Assembly (NCBI RefSeq): GCF_017355185.1
Contig: NZ_JADILJ010000012.1
Span: forward strand, 1-64,000
From: Rathayibacter sp. SD072
Lineage (GTDB): Bacteria > Actinomycetota > Actinomycetes > Actinomycetales > Microbacteriaceae
Direction: 5' to 3'
DNA length: 64,000 nt
Part shown: positions 17,293-26,302 of the stretch, one piece after another
Position numbering within the stretch: the first letter of the stretch is position 1
How the letters are laid out: the number at the start of each line of letters is the position of its first letter
Position numbers and translations under genes: made by a program
The notes under the pieces: model-generated
Seen by the model: only the letters and a program-made list of their open reading frames with translations
Database searches by the model: none
What the model was told of the DNA's origin: nothing

Positions 17293-17739
17293 TCAGACGG
17301 GTCGCGCCGCCCGCCGGCGCCGGAACGGCAGCAGCTCGGCGACCGGCACCGGCGCGAAGGCGTCGCCGACGGCCACCCACACCCGCGCCCGGGCCGCGTG
17401 GTCGCCGAGCAGCTCGGCGCAGACGCCGCACGGCTCGATCAGGTGCCTGCTCCCTCCGGGTCGCCGCAGCACCCCCACGATCGAGACGACCGGGGACCCG
17501 GCGACGACCGCGGCGCTCAGTGCCGCCGACTCCGCGCAGACGGAGGCGCGCCCCGCGCCGGCCTCGACGTGCAGCCCCGTGACCACGCGGCCGTCCGCGA
17601 GGCGCAGGGCGGCCGCCACCTCGTGGATCCGCTCGGCGTAGAGCCTGTCGAGCAGCCCCGACGCGATGGCCAGCAGCTCGCGGTCGCCCTCGCCCATGGC
17701 CTCGGGCGGCCCGTCGAGGACCGGCCGGTCGGCGCTCAC
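17293..17739 (-). CDS. Cytidine deaminase-like zinc enzyme
   Basis: A 148-residue protein with the zinc-site motifs of the cytidine deaminase fold: VCAES (residues ~55-59) and PCGVCAELL (~89-97). This arrangement (C-A-E, then P-C-x-x-C) suits cytidine or blasticidin-S deaminase-like enzymes. The GTG start overlaps the stop of the preceding gene (GTGA), which fixes it. It is the last gene of a three-gene leftward unit with the atypical amidohydrolase and the membrane protein. The true substrate may be a heterocyclic amine or guanidino compound rather than cytidine. Confidence 0.75.
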   Translation of the reverse strand: MSADRPVLDGPPEAMGEGDRELLAIASGLLDRLYAERIHEVAAALRLADGRVVTGLHVEAGAGRASVCAESAALSAAVVAGSPVVSIVGVLRRPGGSRHLIEPCGVCAELLGDHAARARVWVAVGDAFAPVPVAELLPFRRRRAARPV

Positions 17740-18497
17740 GACCAGCCCAGGATCCGCGCCATGTTGCCGCCCTCGACCAGCGCGCGGTCGGCCTCGTCCG
17801 GGATCGCCTTGGCGATCTTCATCCGCTCGAGGTCGAAATCGCTGCCGGGCCACTCCGAGCCCAGCAGGATCTTCTCGGCGCCCAGCCGCGCGTAGGCGCG
17901 CTTCACGTCCGACATCAGCGTCGCCGACGTCTCGAGGTAGATGTGCGGATTGCGCTCGGCGACGATGATCGCCTCGGGGACGTTCCAGACCGCTCCCATG
18001 TGGGCGATGATCGTCGGCACTCCGGGGAAGCCCTTGGCGATCTCCTCGATGGCGAACGGCGCGCAGAACGCGTCGTCGAGGGCGTTGATGAGCACCGGCA
18101 GTCCGAGCTCCTCGCAGACGGCGAAGAGCGGATCGAGCAGACCGTGGTCGGCCACGTGGTAGCCGTGCAGGCTCGGGTGCAGCTTCAGCCCGACCAGGCC
18201 CGCCGCGGCGAAGCGCCGGATCTCGTCGACCGCGTTCTCCCACTGCGGCATCACCTGGCCGAAGCCGAAGAGCCGGTCGGGGTGGGCGGCGACGAGGTCG
18301 ATCAGGAAGTCGTTCTCGATGCCCTGGGCGAGCGAGCAGACCATCGCCCGGTCCACGCCCGCCGCGTCCATCCGGTCGAGGATCCGCTTCGGGTCGAACG
18401 GCGTGTAGGCCGGCGGCTGCTCGCCGGGGCGGACTCCGCTGAGGTAGTCGCTGCGACCGCGGCGGTCCTGGGTGGTGTTGTAGGCGTCGATGATCAT
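17736..18497 (-). CDS. Amidohydrolase_2-type TIM-barrel protein lacking usual metal ligands
   Basis: A 253-residue protein with the ACMSD/amidohydrolase_2 layout: GLVGLKLHPSLHGY near residue 105, TIIAHMGAVW near 165, and LLGSEWPGSDF near 215. The usual N-terminal DAHxH is replaced by IIDAYNTT. The mid-barrel histidine position reads VLINALDD, and the late GxD reads GSE. Only the IIAHMG histidine remains clear. It may therefore be metal-independent or bind metal differently. It overlaps the deaminase-like gene and follows a membrane-protein gene by 44 bases. Confidence 0.75.
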   Translation of the reverse strand: MIIDAYNTTQDRRGRSDYLSGVRPGEQPPAYTPFDPKRILDRMDAAGVDRAMVCSLAQGIENDFLIDLVAAHPDRLFGFGQVMPQWENAVDEIRRFAAAGLVGLKLHPSLHGYHVADHGLLDPLFAVCEELGLPVLINALDDAFCAPFAIEEIAKGFPGVPTIIAHMGAVWNVPEAIIVAERNPHIYLETSATLMSDVKRAYARLGAEKILLGSEWPGSDFDLERMKIAKAIPDEADRALVEGGNMARILGWS

Positions 18498-18541
18498 GCG
18501 GCGTGTCCTTCTCGGGGGTTCGGGCGTGGGGGCGGGCGGAG

Positions 18542-19045
18542 TCACGCGACGGACATCGCGCCCATCGCGACGATCCCGGCGAGGGAGGCGAGGCGGCGGG
18601 CGGTGTCGAGGCGGTCGGTCCGGACGGCGAGGGCGGTGCGCGCCGCGACGACGGAGTAGGCGGCCACCCCGAGTGCGAGCGGCAGGGCGAGGGAGGAGTG
18701 GCCGTGCGCGTGCGGCGACGCGACGGGTGCCGCCGACAGCAGCACGAGCCCCGCCGCGAGCAGCATGCCGACGCCGTGCAGGGCGTCGGTCGCGTGGCGA
18801 CGGGCCGTGCCGCGGCTCCGGCGGATCCGGTCGACGAGGGCGGCGGTCACCGCGCATCCCGCCAGCAGGAGCGACCAGAGCGGAGCGGGGACGAGATGCA
18901 GGGCGGGGACGTGCACGTCGAGCATCGCCGCGACCATCGCGACCTCGGCGACGAGCCAGGTGCGGCCGATCCTCCGGCGACCGGCGACGCCCAGCGCGAG
19001 GGACGCGAGCGCCGTGAGCAGGACGACGACGAGCAGTGCGGTCAC
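18542..19045 (-). CDS. Small integral membrane protein, DUF5134-like
   Basis: A 167-residue protein with about five hydrophobic segments, beginning TALLVVVLLTALASLALGVAG. An HxHGH stretch (PHAHGHSS) lies near residue 125 and a central MLDVHVPALHLVPAPLW. The histidine pattern and size resemble DUF5134 copper-linked membrane proteins, but the match is weak. I chose the GTG at 19045 because AGGAGG lies five bases upstream. Longer ATG starts upstream would put the gene across the GntR operator. It heads the leftward unit with the amidohydrolase_2-like and deaminase-like genes; its role is unknown. Confidence 0.55.
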   Translation of the reverse strand: MTALLVVVLLTALASLALGVAGRRRIGRTWLVAEVAMVAAMLDVHVPALHLVPAPLWSLLLAGCAVTAALVDRIRRSRGTARRHATDALHGVGMLLAAGLVLLSAAPVASPHAHGHSSLALPLALGVAAYSVVAARTALAVRTDRLDTARRLASLAGIVAMGAMSVA

Positions 19046-19087
19046 ACCGGCCTCCTGCTCGTGGTCGAGAGGAGCGCGATCGCTCCT

Positions 19088-19101
19088 GATTGGATCCAAT
19101 C
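19088..19101. promoter_or_regulatory. GntR operator candidate 1
   Basis: GATTGGATCCAATC is a perfect 14-bp palindrome in the divergent region between the membrane-protein gene and the GntR gene. It is the best copy of a motif found at several promoters in this window and is the likely autoregulatory site. Confidence 0.6.
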
Positions 19102-19195
19102 GTAGGCGCTGCGGATCCATGCGGTCAACGAACCGCGTCATCGGCGGGCATCGAGGCCGTCGACCACTCGAAGAAGGGATCCATCCGGTGCCATG

Positions 19196-19205
19196 ATTGG
19201 ATCCC
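19196..19205. promoter_or_regulatory. GntR operator candidate 2
   Basis: ATTGGATCCC matches nine of ten positions of the ATTGGATCCA half of the 19088 palindrome and lies 40 bases before the GntR start. GGATCCAT variants occur at about 19113-19120 and 19178-19185 in the same divergent region, so several regulator dimers could bind. Confidence 0.45.
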
Positions 19206-19244
19206 GGCCGAGCTCGCGGCCGTCCGATCGGAGGGGATCACGAC

Positions 19245-19937
19245 GTGACCACCCAGGGCGACAACGCACTCGTGGACGATCTCGCGGCCCGCATCCGCGC
19301 CAAGATCATGTCCGGCGAGATCCCCATCGGCGCCCCGCTGCGCCAGGCCGATCTCGCCTCGCAGTTCGGCATCAGCCGGACCCCCGTCCGCGAAGCGCTG
19401 CGCCAGCTGCAGACCGGCGGGCTGATCGAGGTCGTCCCCAATCGTGGAGCCGTCGTCCGCGTGCCCGTGCCGTGGGAGGTCCGCGAGGCGTACGAGGTCC
19501 GCGCGGAGCTCGAGTCCCTCGCCGCCCGCCGCGCCGTCGACCGGCTGGACGACGCGACCATCGCCGAGCTGCGCTCCGTCAACGCCGCGATGTACGAGCG
19601 CTCGCTGGCGGTCGCGGCCGGCACCGCGACCGAGCGCGACGGCAGCGCCAACGACCAGTTCCACGGGCTGATCTACCAGGCGTCGGGCAACACCCGCCTC
19701 GGCCGGATGCTCGTCGAGATCAACGACGCGTTCCCGCGCAACGTCTCGGGCCTCGTCCTGCGCGAGAACTCGCGCCACCGCGAGGAGAACTTCCGCGAGC
19801 ACGAGGAGATCGTCGACGCCTTCGTCGCGGGCGACCACGACCGCGCGGCCGGCATCATGCGCGAGCACGTGCTGCGCGCCGGCGAGCACCTCGCCCACTG
19901 GTACGAGCGCCGCTCCTCCACGGTGTTCACGGGCTGA
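19245..19937 (+). CDS. GntR family regulator (FadR/FCD subfamily)
   Basis: A 230-residue regulator. The winged helix-turn-helix spans residues ~12-75 (IMSGEIPIGAPLRQADLA, then FGISRTPVREALRQLQ, then VVPNRGAVVRVP). An FCD ligand domain from about 85 has DQFHGLIYQASGN and REENFREHEEIVDAF, whose Asp/His residues usually bind a metal and a carboxylate ligand. I chose the GTG at 19245, preceded by GAGGGGAT; an upstream ATG at 19197 would overlap an operator-like site. It is divergent from the leftward nitrogen-compound cluster and probably controls it. Confidence 0.88.
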   Translation: MTTQGDNALVDDLAARIRAKIMSGEIPIGAPLRQADLASQFGISRTPVREALRQLQTGGLIEVVPNRGAVVRVPVPWEVREAYEVRAELESLAARRAVDRLDDATIAELRSVNAAMYERSLAVAAGTATERDGSANDQFHGLIYQASGNTRLGRMLVEINDAFPRNVSGLVLRENSRHREENFREHEEIVDAFVAGDHDRAAGIMREHVLRAGEHLAHWYERRSSTVFTG

Positions 19938-20105
19938 CGCCTCCGTTCACGGGCTGACGGCTCCGAGACCGCCCGGGCGTCGACCAGTCGAAGACGGTCG
20001 ACGGCGCCGATGCGCGGCGGCAGATCGCTACGGATCGGAACCCGCGGGCCGCGCACTCCGCATCGGCCCTACCGCGCTGCCCCGGGATCCGCCACGGTGG
20101 ACCCC

Positions 20106-20948
20106 GTGACCGAGATCCTCCGCCTCGCCGCCTTCCCCGCGACTCCCGACGGCGGCAACCCCGCCGGCGTCGTGCTCGACGCCTCCGCCCTCGACGACGC
20201 CGCGATGCAGGCGATCGCCGCCGACGTCGGGTACGCCGAGACGGCCTTCGCGACCGAGCGCACCGGAGAGCGGCGGTTCCGGATGCGCTACTTCTCGCCC
20301 GTCGCCGAGGTGCCGTTCTGCGGCCACGCGACGATCGCGACCGCGGTGGCGCTGGCGGAGCGGGACGGAGCCGGCCCGTTCGTCTTCGACACCCCCGTCG
20401 GCGAGGTCGCGATCGCGACCCGCGTCGAGGACGGCGCACTGCTCGCCGCCTTCACGAGCGTCGAGCCCCGGGTCGTCCCCCTGCCGGACGCCGACACGGA
20501 CGCGATCCTGGCACTGCTGGCCCTGGACCGCACCGCGCTGGACGCGCGCTTCGCGCCGGCCGAGGCGTTCGCCGGCAACCGGCATCCGATCCTCGTGCTC
20601 GAGAGCGCCGCGGTCTTCGACGGGTTCTCGTTCGAACCGGCGGCGATGCGTGCGCTCATGGACTCGCGCGGCTGGAGCGGCACGGTCACGATCGCGCGCG
20701 CCCTGCCGGACGGCGCGTTCGAGACCCGGAACCTCTTCCCGGTCGGCACCCTGGCCGAGGACCCCGCCACCGGGTCGGCGGCCGCCGCGCTCGGCGGCTG
20801 GCTGCGCGCGATCGGCGCCGTCGCCCCTCCAGCGCGCGTCGTCGTGCACCAGGGCCGCCACGTCGGCCGGCCGAGCGTTCTGCTCGTCGACGTCCCCGCC
20901 TCCGGAGGCGTCACGGTGAGCGGCACGGCGCACGCGATCCAGGCGTAG
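20106..20948 (+). CDS. PhzF family isomerase/epimerase-like protein
   Basis: A 280-residue PhzF-family protein: FPATPDGGNPAGVVLDA at the N-terminus, VGYAETAFAT with the family catalytic Glu near residue 43, FCGHATIATAVAL near 75, and EDPATGSAAAALGGWL near 220. The two similar halves form a diaminopimelate-epimerase-like fold. Function in most members is unknown. I chose GTG 20106 because it has a GGTGGA site at good distance and gives the normal family length; GTG 20097 is possible. It stands alone after the GntR gene. Confidence 0.82.
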   Translation: MTEILRLAAFPATPDGGNPAGVVLDASALDDAAMQAIAADVGYAETAFATERTGERRFRMRYFSPVAEVPFCGHATIATAVALAERDGAGPFVFDTPVGEVAIATRVEDGALLAAFTSVEPRVVPLPDADTDAILALLALDRTALDARFAPAEAFAGNRHPILVLESAAVFDGFSFEPAAMRALMDSRGWSGTVTIARALPDGAFETRNLFPVGTLAEDPATGSAAAALGGWLRAIGAVAPPARVVVHQGRHVGRPSVLLVDVPASGGVTVSGTAHAIQA

Positions 20949-21028
20949 CCGGCCTCGTCGGCGCGCCACCCCGCCGCTAGTGTGAGCCGCGCGCCGACCC
21001 CGCGGCGCCCCCTCGAGGAAGGCCCGCC

Positions 21029-21451
21029 GTGGTCCCCGACATCAACCCCTGGGCCGTCGCCCTCGCCACCCTCTCGACGATGATCGTCGGCTCGGTCTGG
21101 TACACCCCGAAGGTCTTCGGCACGCTCTGGATGCGCCTCACCGGCATCACCGACGAGAGCATGCGGACCCGCAGCGCGGTGGTGCCGATCCTGGTGACGC
21201 TCGTCGTCAGCCTCGTCACCGCCCTGGTCCTGGCCGGCTGCGTCGACATCGCCCACGCCTTCTACGGCGGCAGCTGGTTCGCGAACTCCCTGATCACCGG
21301 ACTGTTCCTCTTCGTCGGCTTCACCGCGGCCCGGATGATCACGCACGACGCCTTCGAGGGCCGCCCCGCGAAACTGACGATCCTGAACGTGACGCACGAG
21401 CTCGTGACGATCCTGGTGATGTCGGTGATCATCGGCCTGCTGCCGGCGTGA
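21029..21451 (+). CDS. DUF1761 family membrane protein
   Basis: A 140-residue protein with four hydrophobic segments: INPWAVALATLSTMIVGSVWYTP at the start (the N-P-W and W-Y-P residues are hallmarks of DUF1761), a segment around residues 50-70, one near 85-105, and the C-terminal LVTILVMSVIIGLLPA. Its role is unknown. It starts at a GTG with GAGGAAGG upstream. Its stop overlaps the GTG start of the lipoprotein gene by four bases. Confidence 0.7.
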   Translation: MVPDINPWAVALATLSTMIVGSVWYTPKVFGTLWMRLTGITDESMRTRSAVVPILVTLVVSLVTALVLAGCVDIAHAFYGGSWFANSLITGLFLFVGFTAARMITHDAFEGRPAKLTILNVTHELVTILVMSVIIGLLPA

Positions 21452-21831
21452 GTCCGCGCTCAGCTGCCCGGAACGGCTCCCGACACGCCGCGAGAACGCG
21501 CCTTCTCGGGCGACTCGGCGCGCGGGCCGGAGTGGCGACCGCTCTGGTGCTCGCGCTGGCGGGCTGTGCGCCCGGCCTCTCCGCATCCGCGACCGACGCC
21601 TGCAATCATCACGCCGACTGGGTGAGCGGGGGGCGGCTGGAGGAGCGGCGCGATCGCAGCGTCGAGACCATCGCGAAGCTGCTGACGGGCGAGGATCCGG
21701 CCGAGTTCCGGAGCGCGTCGGCCGCGATGACGGCGGCGCTCGACTCCGATGACGAGGCCGGCTCCGCCACCGCGTCGGCCGCCTTCGCGGACGCCTGCCG
21801 CGACAACGGATGGGAGCCTCCGGAGGGCTGA
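21448..21831 (+). CDS. Small secreted lipoprotein, unknown function
   Basis: A 127-residue protein. It has a basic N-terminus (RSAARNGSRHAARTR), a hydrophobic stretch, and a lipobox LALAGC near residue 39, so the mature part is only about 88 residues. Cysteines at DACNHH and FADACRD could form a disulfide. No family is recognised. It is translationally coupled to the DUF1761 gene by a GTGA overlap, suggesting that the two act together at the membrane. Confidence 0.6.
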   Translation: MSPRSAARNGSRHAARTRLLGRLGARAGVATALVLALAGCAPGLSASATDACNHHADWVSGGRLEERRDRSVETIAKLLTGEDPAEFRSASAAMTAALDSDDEAGSATASAAFADACRDNGWEPPEG

Positions 21832-21858
21832 CGCCGACGGTCCGACGAACGGGCACGC

Positions 21859-22060
21859 GGGTCTCGATACGCGCCTGCGGCGCTGCTCGACCAGCAAGGG
21901 GGCGCCGCTGCGCGCGCTCGATCAGCAAGGGGTGCCGCTGCTCAGCCACTCGACCAGCGAAGCGGCCGACGCGCGGCTGATCGACCAGCAGGGATCCACT
22001 CCCGAGCCCGATCGCCCCTGCTGATCGAGTAGGCCGCGCAGCGGTCGTATCGAGATCCCC
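21859..22060. repeat. Cluster of CTCGATACG/CTCGATCAG palindromic elements
   Basis: At least two complete elements (21859-21900 forward and about 22018-22060 inverted) flank degenerate fragments such as CTCGATCAGCAAGGGG, CTCGACCAGCGAAG and CTGATCGACCAGCAGGG. The cluster lies between the lipoprotein gene and the NYN gene and fills most of this gap. Confidence 0.75.
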
Positions 22061-22127
22061 CCACCGATCCCCGCCAGCGCCGGAAGGGGGGTCGGATCGC
22101 CGCCAGACGACCTGCCAGGCTCGGGGC

Positions 22128-22904
22128 ATGAGCACCCCCAGCGATCTGCTCGCCGTCCTCGTCGACGCCGACAACGTCCCTCCGTCCCGGATCGGAGCCG
22201 TCCTCGCGGAGGTCGCTCGCTTCGGCACGGCCTCGGTGAAGAGGGTCTACGGCGACTGGACGAGCACGCAGCTCACCAGCTGGAAGACCGCGGCGAGCGA
22301 GCACGTCATCCAGCCCATGCAGCAGTTCGCGCACACCAAGGGCAAGAACTCGACGGACAGCGCGCTCATCATCGACGCGATGGACCTGCTCTACACGGGC
22401 CGCTTCCAGGGATTCTGCATCGTCTCGTCGGACAGCGACTTCACCCGACTCGCGTCCCGGATCCGCGAGCAGGGGATCACCGTCTACGGCTTCGGGGAGC
22501 GCAAGACGCCGACGTCCTTCCGCAACGCCTGCGACCAGTTCACCTACCTCGAGGTCCTCGAGGTCATGGACGGCGATGTGACCGCCGTCGCCTCGACACC
22601 GGAGCGGCCGGTGACGTCGTCACCCCGAGACGACCCGCGTCTCATCGAGGGGCTCCGGAACAGCGTGAGCACCGCGTCGTCCGAGGACGGATGGGCGAGC
22701 CTCAGCGCCGTGGGGCAGCTCCTGCGCAAGTGGCGATCGGACTTCGACTCCCGCAACTGGGGCTACGCGAAGCTGTCGGAACTCGTCCGCGCCACGGGGC
22801 AGTTCACGGTCGAGTCGACGGCGACGGGGCACCGAGTCCGCACGGGAGTCACCTCTCCGGCACGATCCCGTCGCGAGACGGCAGGACGCGGCGCCGGCAC
22901 CTGA
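22128..22904 (+). CDS. NYN-domain (PIN-like) nuclease with OST-HTH/LOTUS domain
   Basis: A 258-residue protein. The N-terminal NYN domain (residues 1-150) has the acidic pocket of this PIN-like nuclease fold: LVDADNVPP, NSTDSALIIDAMDLL and IVSSDSDFTRLASRI. The C-terminal part (about 170-240) resembles an OST-HTH/LOTUS RNA-binding domain, with GWASLSAVGQLLRKW and NWGYAKLSELVR. Such proteins are predicted RNA-processing or RNA-decay enzymes. A basic tail follows. It stands alone between repeat-rich gaps. Confidence 0.82.
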   Translation: MSTPSDLLAVLVDADNVPPSRIGAVLAEVARFGTASVKRVYGDWTSTQLTSWKTAASEHVIQPMQQFAHTKGKNSTDSALIIDAMDLLYTGRFQGFCIVSSDSDFTRLASRIREQGITVYGFGERKTPTSFRNACDQFTYLEVLEVMDGDVTAVASTPERPVTSSPRDDPRLIEGLRNSVSTASSEDGWASLSAVGQLLRKWRSDFDSRNWGYAKLSELVRATGQFTVESTATGHRVRTGVTSPARSRRETAGRGAGT

Positions 22905-22954
22905 TCGCCTCCCCGTCCCCGAGCGGGCTCTCAGCACGGGACTCCCCGAACGAC

Positions 22955-23020
22955 GAGACGTCCCCGTGCCGTCGAGGCGTCCCGCTGCTGCGGGCTGTCT
23001 CGACGGTCCGAGGACGTCTC
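22955..23020. terminator. Nested stem-loop between convergent genes
   Basis: GAGACGTCC (22955-22963) pairs with GGACGTCTC (23012-23020). Inside this, CCGTCGAG (22969-22976) pairs with CTCGACGG (22999-23006), and CCCG-CTGCTG-CGGG lies at the tip. It sits between the rightward NYN gene and the leftward tctA end, so it probably terminates both transcripts. A partial palindromic repeat element (23031-23069) follows. Confidence 0.65.
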
Positions 23021-23071
23021 GTGGGGGCACATCTCGAGACGCCGCTCCGCGGCTGCTCGACCAGCGGAGGG

Positions 23072-24733
23072 CTACTTCTTCCGGCGCGAGTCCTTCGGCA
23101 CCGTCCGGATCCCGGTCGTCCCCGTCACCTGGTTCACGCCCGTCGTGTCGATGTCGGTCGGCCGCTCGCCCGGGCGGTAGGCGGTGTCGACCGCCGACTG
23201 CACCGACTCGTCGACGACCGTCGCCGCGGCGATCGCCCGCTCCATCCGGCTCTGGCGCGAGCGGAGGTAGAGGCCGAGCGCGATGATCACGATCAGCGCG
23301 AGGTACGCGAACGCCGCGAACGGGCGGGTGACCAGCGCCGTCAGGTCGCCCTGCGAGAGCTGCAGCGCCCGGCGCAGCTGTGCCTCCGCCATCGGGCCGA
23401 GGATCAGCCCGATCACGAGCGGCGCCACCGGGTAGCCGAAGCGGCGGAGGAAGTAGCCCACCACTCCCACGACCAGCAGGATCACGATGTCGACCGTCGA
23501 GAAGTTGACGGCGTACGCGCCCAGCACCGCGAAGGTCAGGATGCCCGCGTAGAGGTACGGACGCGGGATCTGCAGCAGCTTCACCCACATGCCCACCAGC
23601 GGCAGGTTGAGCACCAGCAGCATCACGTTGCCGATGTAGAGGCTCGCGATCAGCGCCCACACGAGGCCCGGCTGGTTCGTGAACAGCTGCGGTCCCGGCT
23701 GGATGCCGTAGCTCTGGAACGCCGAGAGGATGATCGCGGCGGTCGCGGTCGTCGGCAGTCCCAGGGTCAGCAGCGGCACGAGCACGCCCGCCGCCGCCGC
23801 GTTGTTCGCCGACTCCGGACCGGCCACGCCCTCGATGGCCCCGCGGCCGAACTCGTGCTTGTGCTTCGAGAGCTTGCGCTCGGTCGCGTACGACAGGAAC
23901 GTCGCCACATCCGCGCCGCCGGCCGGGATCGTGCCGATCGGGAAGCCGATCGCGGTGCCGCGCAGCCACGGCTTCCACGAGCGCTTGAAGTCGTCGCGGG
24001 TCATCCAGCTGCGCCATCCGCGGGTCACGGGGATCACCTGGATGCCGCCGTGCCGCATCCGCGACGCCACGTAGAGCGTCTCGCCGACCGCGAAGAGGCC
24101 GACCGCCACGAGCACCACGTCGATGCCGTCGGCCAGCGGCAGCAGGCCGAACGTGTAGCGCTGCTGGCCCGAGAGGATCTCGGTGCCGACCAGGCCGACG
24201 AAGAGGCCCAGGCCCAGCGAGCTGAGGCCGCGCCAGACGGAGGAGCCCAGCAGGGCGCCGACGGTGATGAACGCGATGACCATGAGCGCCACGTAGTCGG
24301 CGGGAGCCAGGTTCACGGCCCAGGCCGCGATGGTCGGGGCGAGGAGGGTGAGCAGCACCGTGGCGACGGTGCCGGCCACGAACGAGCCGAGGGCCGCCGT
24401 GGCGAGGGCCGCGGCTCCGCGCCCCATCTTCGCCATCTTGTTGCCCTCGAGCGCGGTGACGATCGAGGCCGACTCCCCCGGCGTGTTCAGCAGGATGCTC
24501 GTGGTCGAGCCGCCGTACATGCCGCCGTAGTAGATGCCGGCGAAGGTGATCAGCGCCGCGGTGGGGTCGAGCGTGTAGGTCAGGGGCAGCAGCAGCGCCA
24601 CCGTCATGGCCGGGCCGATGCCGGGCAGCACGCCGACGGCGGTGCCGACCAGCACGCCCAGGAACGCGAAGATCAGGTACTCGGGCTGCGCGGCGATCGC
24701 GAAGCCCTCGAGCAGTGCCGAGATGTTGTCCAC
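23072..24733 (-). CDS. tctA: Tripartite tricarboxylate transporter, large permease TctA
   Basis: A 553-residue membrane protein of the TctA family with about 12 spans. Conserved stretches are the N-terminal [34 protein letters not shown] near residue 70-90, and a second repeat-related segment [16 protein letters not shown] near 295. The C-terminal tail after about residue 490 is polar and cytoplasmic, ending in a basic run. It imports citrate-like or other di/tricarboxylates with TctB and the periplasmic-type binding protein TctC. Translation starts at GTG, one base after the tctB stop. Confidence 0.9.
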   Translation of the reverse strand: MDNISALLEGFAIAAQPEYLIFAFLGVLVGTAVGVLPGIGPAMTVALLLPLTYTLDPTAALITFAGIYYGGMYGGSTTSILLNTPGESASIVTALEGNKMAKMGRGAAALATAALGSFVAGTVATVLLTLLAPTIAAWAVNLAPADYVALMVIAFITVGALLGSSVWRGLSSLGLGLFVGLVGTEILSGQQRYTFGLLPLADGIDVVLVAVGLFAVGETLYVASRMRHGGIQVIPVTRGWRSWMTRDDFKRSWKPWLRGTAIGFPIGTIPAGGADVATFLSYATERKLSKHKHEFGRGAIEGVAGPESANNAAAAGVLVPLLTLGLPTTATAAIILSAFQSYGIQPGPQLFTNQPGLVWALIASLYIGNVMLLVLNLPLVGMWVKLLQIPRPYLYAGILTFAVLGAYAVNFSTVDIVILLVVGVVGYFLRRFGYPVAPLVIGLILGPMAEAQLRRALQLSQGDLTALVTRPFAAFAYLALIVIIALGLYLRSRQSRMERAIAAATVVDESVQSAVDTAYRPGERPTDIDTTGVNQVTGTTGIRTVPKDSRRKK

Positions 24734-24734
24734 G

Positions 24735-25298
24735 TCAGCCTCCGATCGCGTCGAGGACGGGCTGCAGCCAGCCCAGCAGCGGACCCAGCGGCAGCGAGAG
24801 CCCGAGCAGACCGCCGAAGACGATCTGCACGACCAGGCCCAGCGCCAGGCCGACGAGGATCGCGACCCACCACTTCTTCGCGCCCAGCGACCACGCCACT
24901 CCGCCGAAGAGCACGGCCGCGGCGAGCGCCCAGCCGATCAGGTCGACGAGGACGATGTGCGCGATGACGAAGGCGACGAGCTTGCCGAGGGTGACCCAGT
25001 CGGTCTTCGCCGTGGAGTCGATGTCCTCGCCCTCCTCCTGCGGGCCGAGGCGGCCGCGGAGGACGTCGATCAGCACCATGACCGCCGAGAAGGTGAGGAT
25101 GCCGCTGACCAGGAACGGGAAGACCCGCGGGCCGACCTGCGAGCCGGCGCCGGGAGCGCGGATCGAGAACGCGCCGACGAAGACGAAGATCCCCAGCGCG
25201 ACGGCGAGCACCGCGAAGACCAGCTCGCCGATCAGGCGGCCCCGGTCGGCGCGGGCCGCGTCCGTCCCCGGGGCCACCGGAGGAGCGGAGGTCGACAT
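24735..25298 (-). CDS. tctB: Tripartite tricarboxylate transporter, small permease TctB
   Basis: A 187-residue protein with four membrane segments, starting around residues 25-45 ([22 protein letters not shown]). The TctB-typical [16 protein letters not shown] follows, and the last segments are a glycine/leucine-rich [19 protein letters not shown]. The start ATG overlaps the tctC stop by one base. This is the small membrane subunit of the TctCBA carboxylate transporter. Confidence 0.87.
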   Translation of the reverse strand: MSTSAPPVAPGTDAARADRGRLIGELVFAVLAVALGIFVFVGAFSIRAPGAGSQVGPRVFPFLVSGILTFSAVMVLIDVLRGRLGPQEEGEDIDSTAKTDWVTLGKLVAFVIAHIVLVDLIGWALAAAVLFGGVAWSLGAKKWWVAILVGLALGLVVQIVFGGLLGLSLPLGPLLGWLQPVLDAIGG

Positions 25299-26302
25299 CA
25301 GTCGACCAGCCCGATGTTCTTCAGCGTCGCGCCGACCTCGGTGATGTCGCTCTCGAGGAAGTCGCCGAACTCGTCGCCGGTGAGGAACGCGTCGGTCCAG
25401 CCGCGGGTCGCGAGCTCCTCGGTCCACGCCTCGGTGCCGTGCAGCTCGGTGACGAGGTCCGTGAGGGCCGCGGTCTCCTCCTCCGTGATGTCGGAGGGGG
25501 CCAGCACGCCGCGCCAGTTGGTGAGGGTCACGTCGTAGCCGGCCTCGGTCATGGTCTCGACGTCCGGCAGCGATTCGACGGGCTCGGCCGACGAGACGGC
25601 GAGGGCGCGCATAGTGCCGGCCTCGATGTGCTCGAGGAACTCGCCCACGCCGGAGATGCCGGCGCCCACGTTGTTGCCGAGGATCAGCGAGACGGCCTCG
25701 CCGCCGCCCGAGTTCGGGATGTAGTTGAGCTTCTCGGCGATCTCGTCGCCCGACAGGCCGGCCGACTCGAGGAGCAGGCCCGCGAGGATGTGGTCGGCGC
25801 CGCCCGCGGAGCCGCCGGTGACGGTGATCTCCTGGCCCTTGTCGACGATGTCGTCGGCGAGGTCCTCGAGGGTCTCGTACTCGGAGTCGGCCGGCACGAC
25901 GATGACGAGCGACTCCTCGGTGAGGCGGGCGATCGGAGTGGTGTCCTCCATCCGCACGTCGGCGGCGTTGGTCTCGACCGCGCCCACCATGACGAGGCCG
26001 GTGACCATCAGCGTGTTGGGGTCCTTCTCGTTGGCGAGGGACGCGAGGCCGACGGTGCCGCCCGCACCGCCGACGTTGGTGACGGGGGCCGAGCCGACGA
26101 GCTTCTCGGCGGTCAGGAGCTGCGACATGGCGCGGCCGGTCTGGTCCCAGCCGCCGCCCGGGTCGGCGGGGACGATGATCTGGAGCGACTCGACGGCACC
26201 GCCGGCGGCGGGCTCCGAGGCGGTCTCGGTGCCTCCGGACGAGCAGGCGGTGAGGGCGAGGGTCGAGGCGGCGAGCACGACGAGGAAGGGCTTGGATCGC
26301 AT
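25298..26302 (-). CDS. tctC: Tripartite tricarboxylate transporter, binding lipoprotein TctC
   Basis: A 334-residue lipoprotein. The signal peptide ends in a lipobox (LALTAC, Cys near residue 20). The mature part is a TctC/Bug-type binding protein with LQIIVPADPGGGWDQTGRAM, NVGGAGGTVGLASLAN and GGADHILAG. The polar residues around PGGGWD usually hold a carboxylate. It is the first gene of tctCBA, transcribed away from a CitA/DcuS-type sensor kinase gene, and has GGAGAG ahead of the ATG. Confidence 0.9.
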   Translation of the reverse strand: MRSKPFLVVLAASTLALTACSSGGTETASEPAAGGAVESLQIIVPADPGGGWDQTGRAMSQLLTAEKLVGSAPVTNVGGAGGTVGLASLANEKDPNTLMVTGLVMVGAVETNAADVRMEDTTPIARLTEESLVIVVPADSEYETLEDLADDIVDKGQEITVTGGSAGGADHILAGLLLESAGLSGDEIAEKLNYIPNSGGGEAVSLILGNNVGAGISGVGEFLEHIEAGTMRALAVSSAEPVESLPDVETMTEAGYDVTLTNWRGVLAPSDITEEETAALTDLVTELHGTEAWTEELATRGWTDAFLTGDEFGDFLESDITEVGATLKNIGLVD

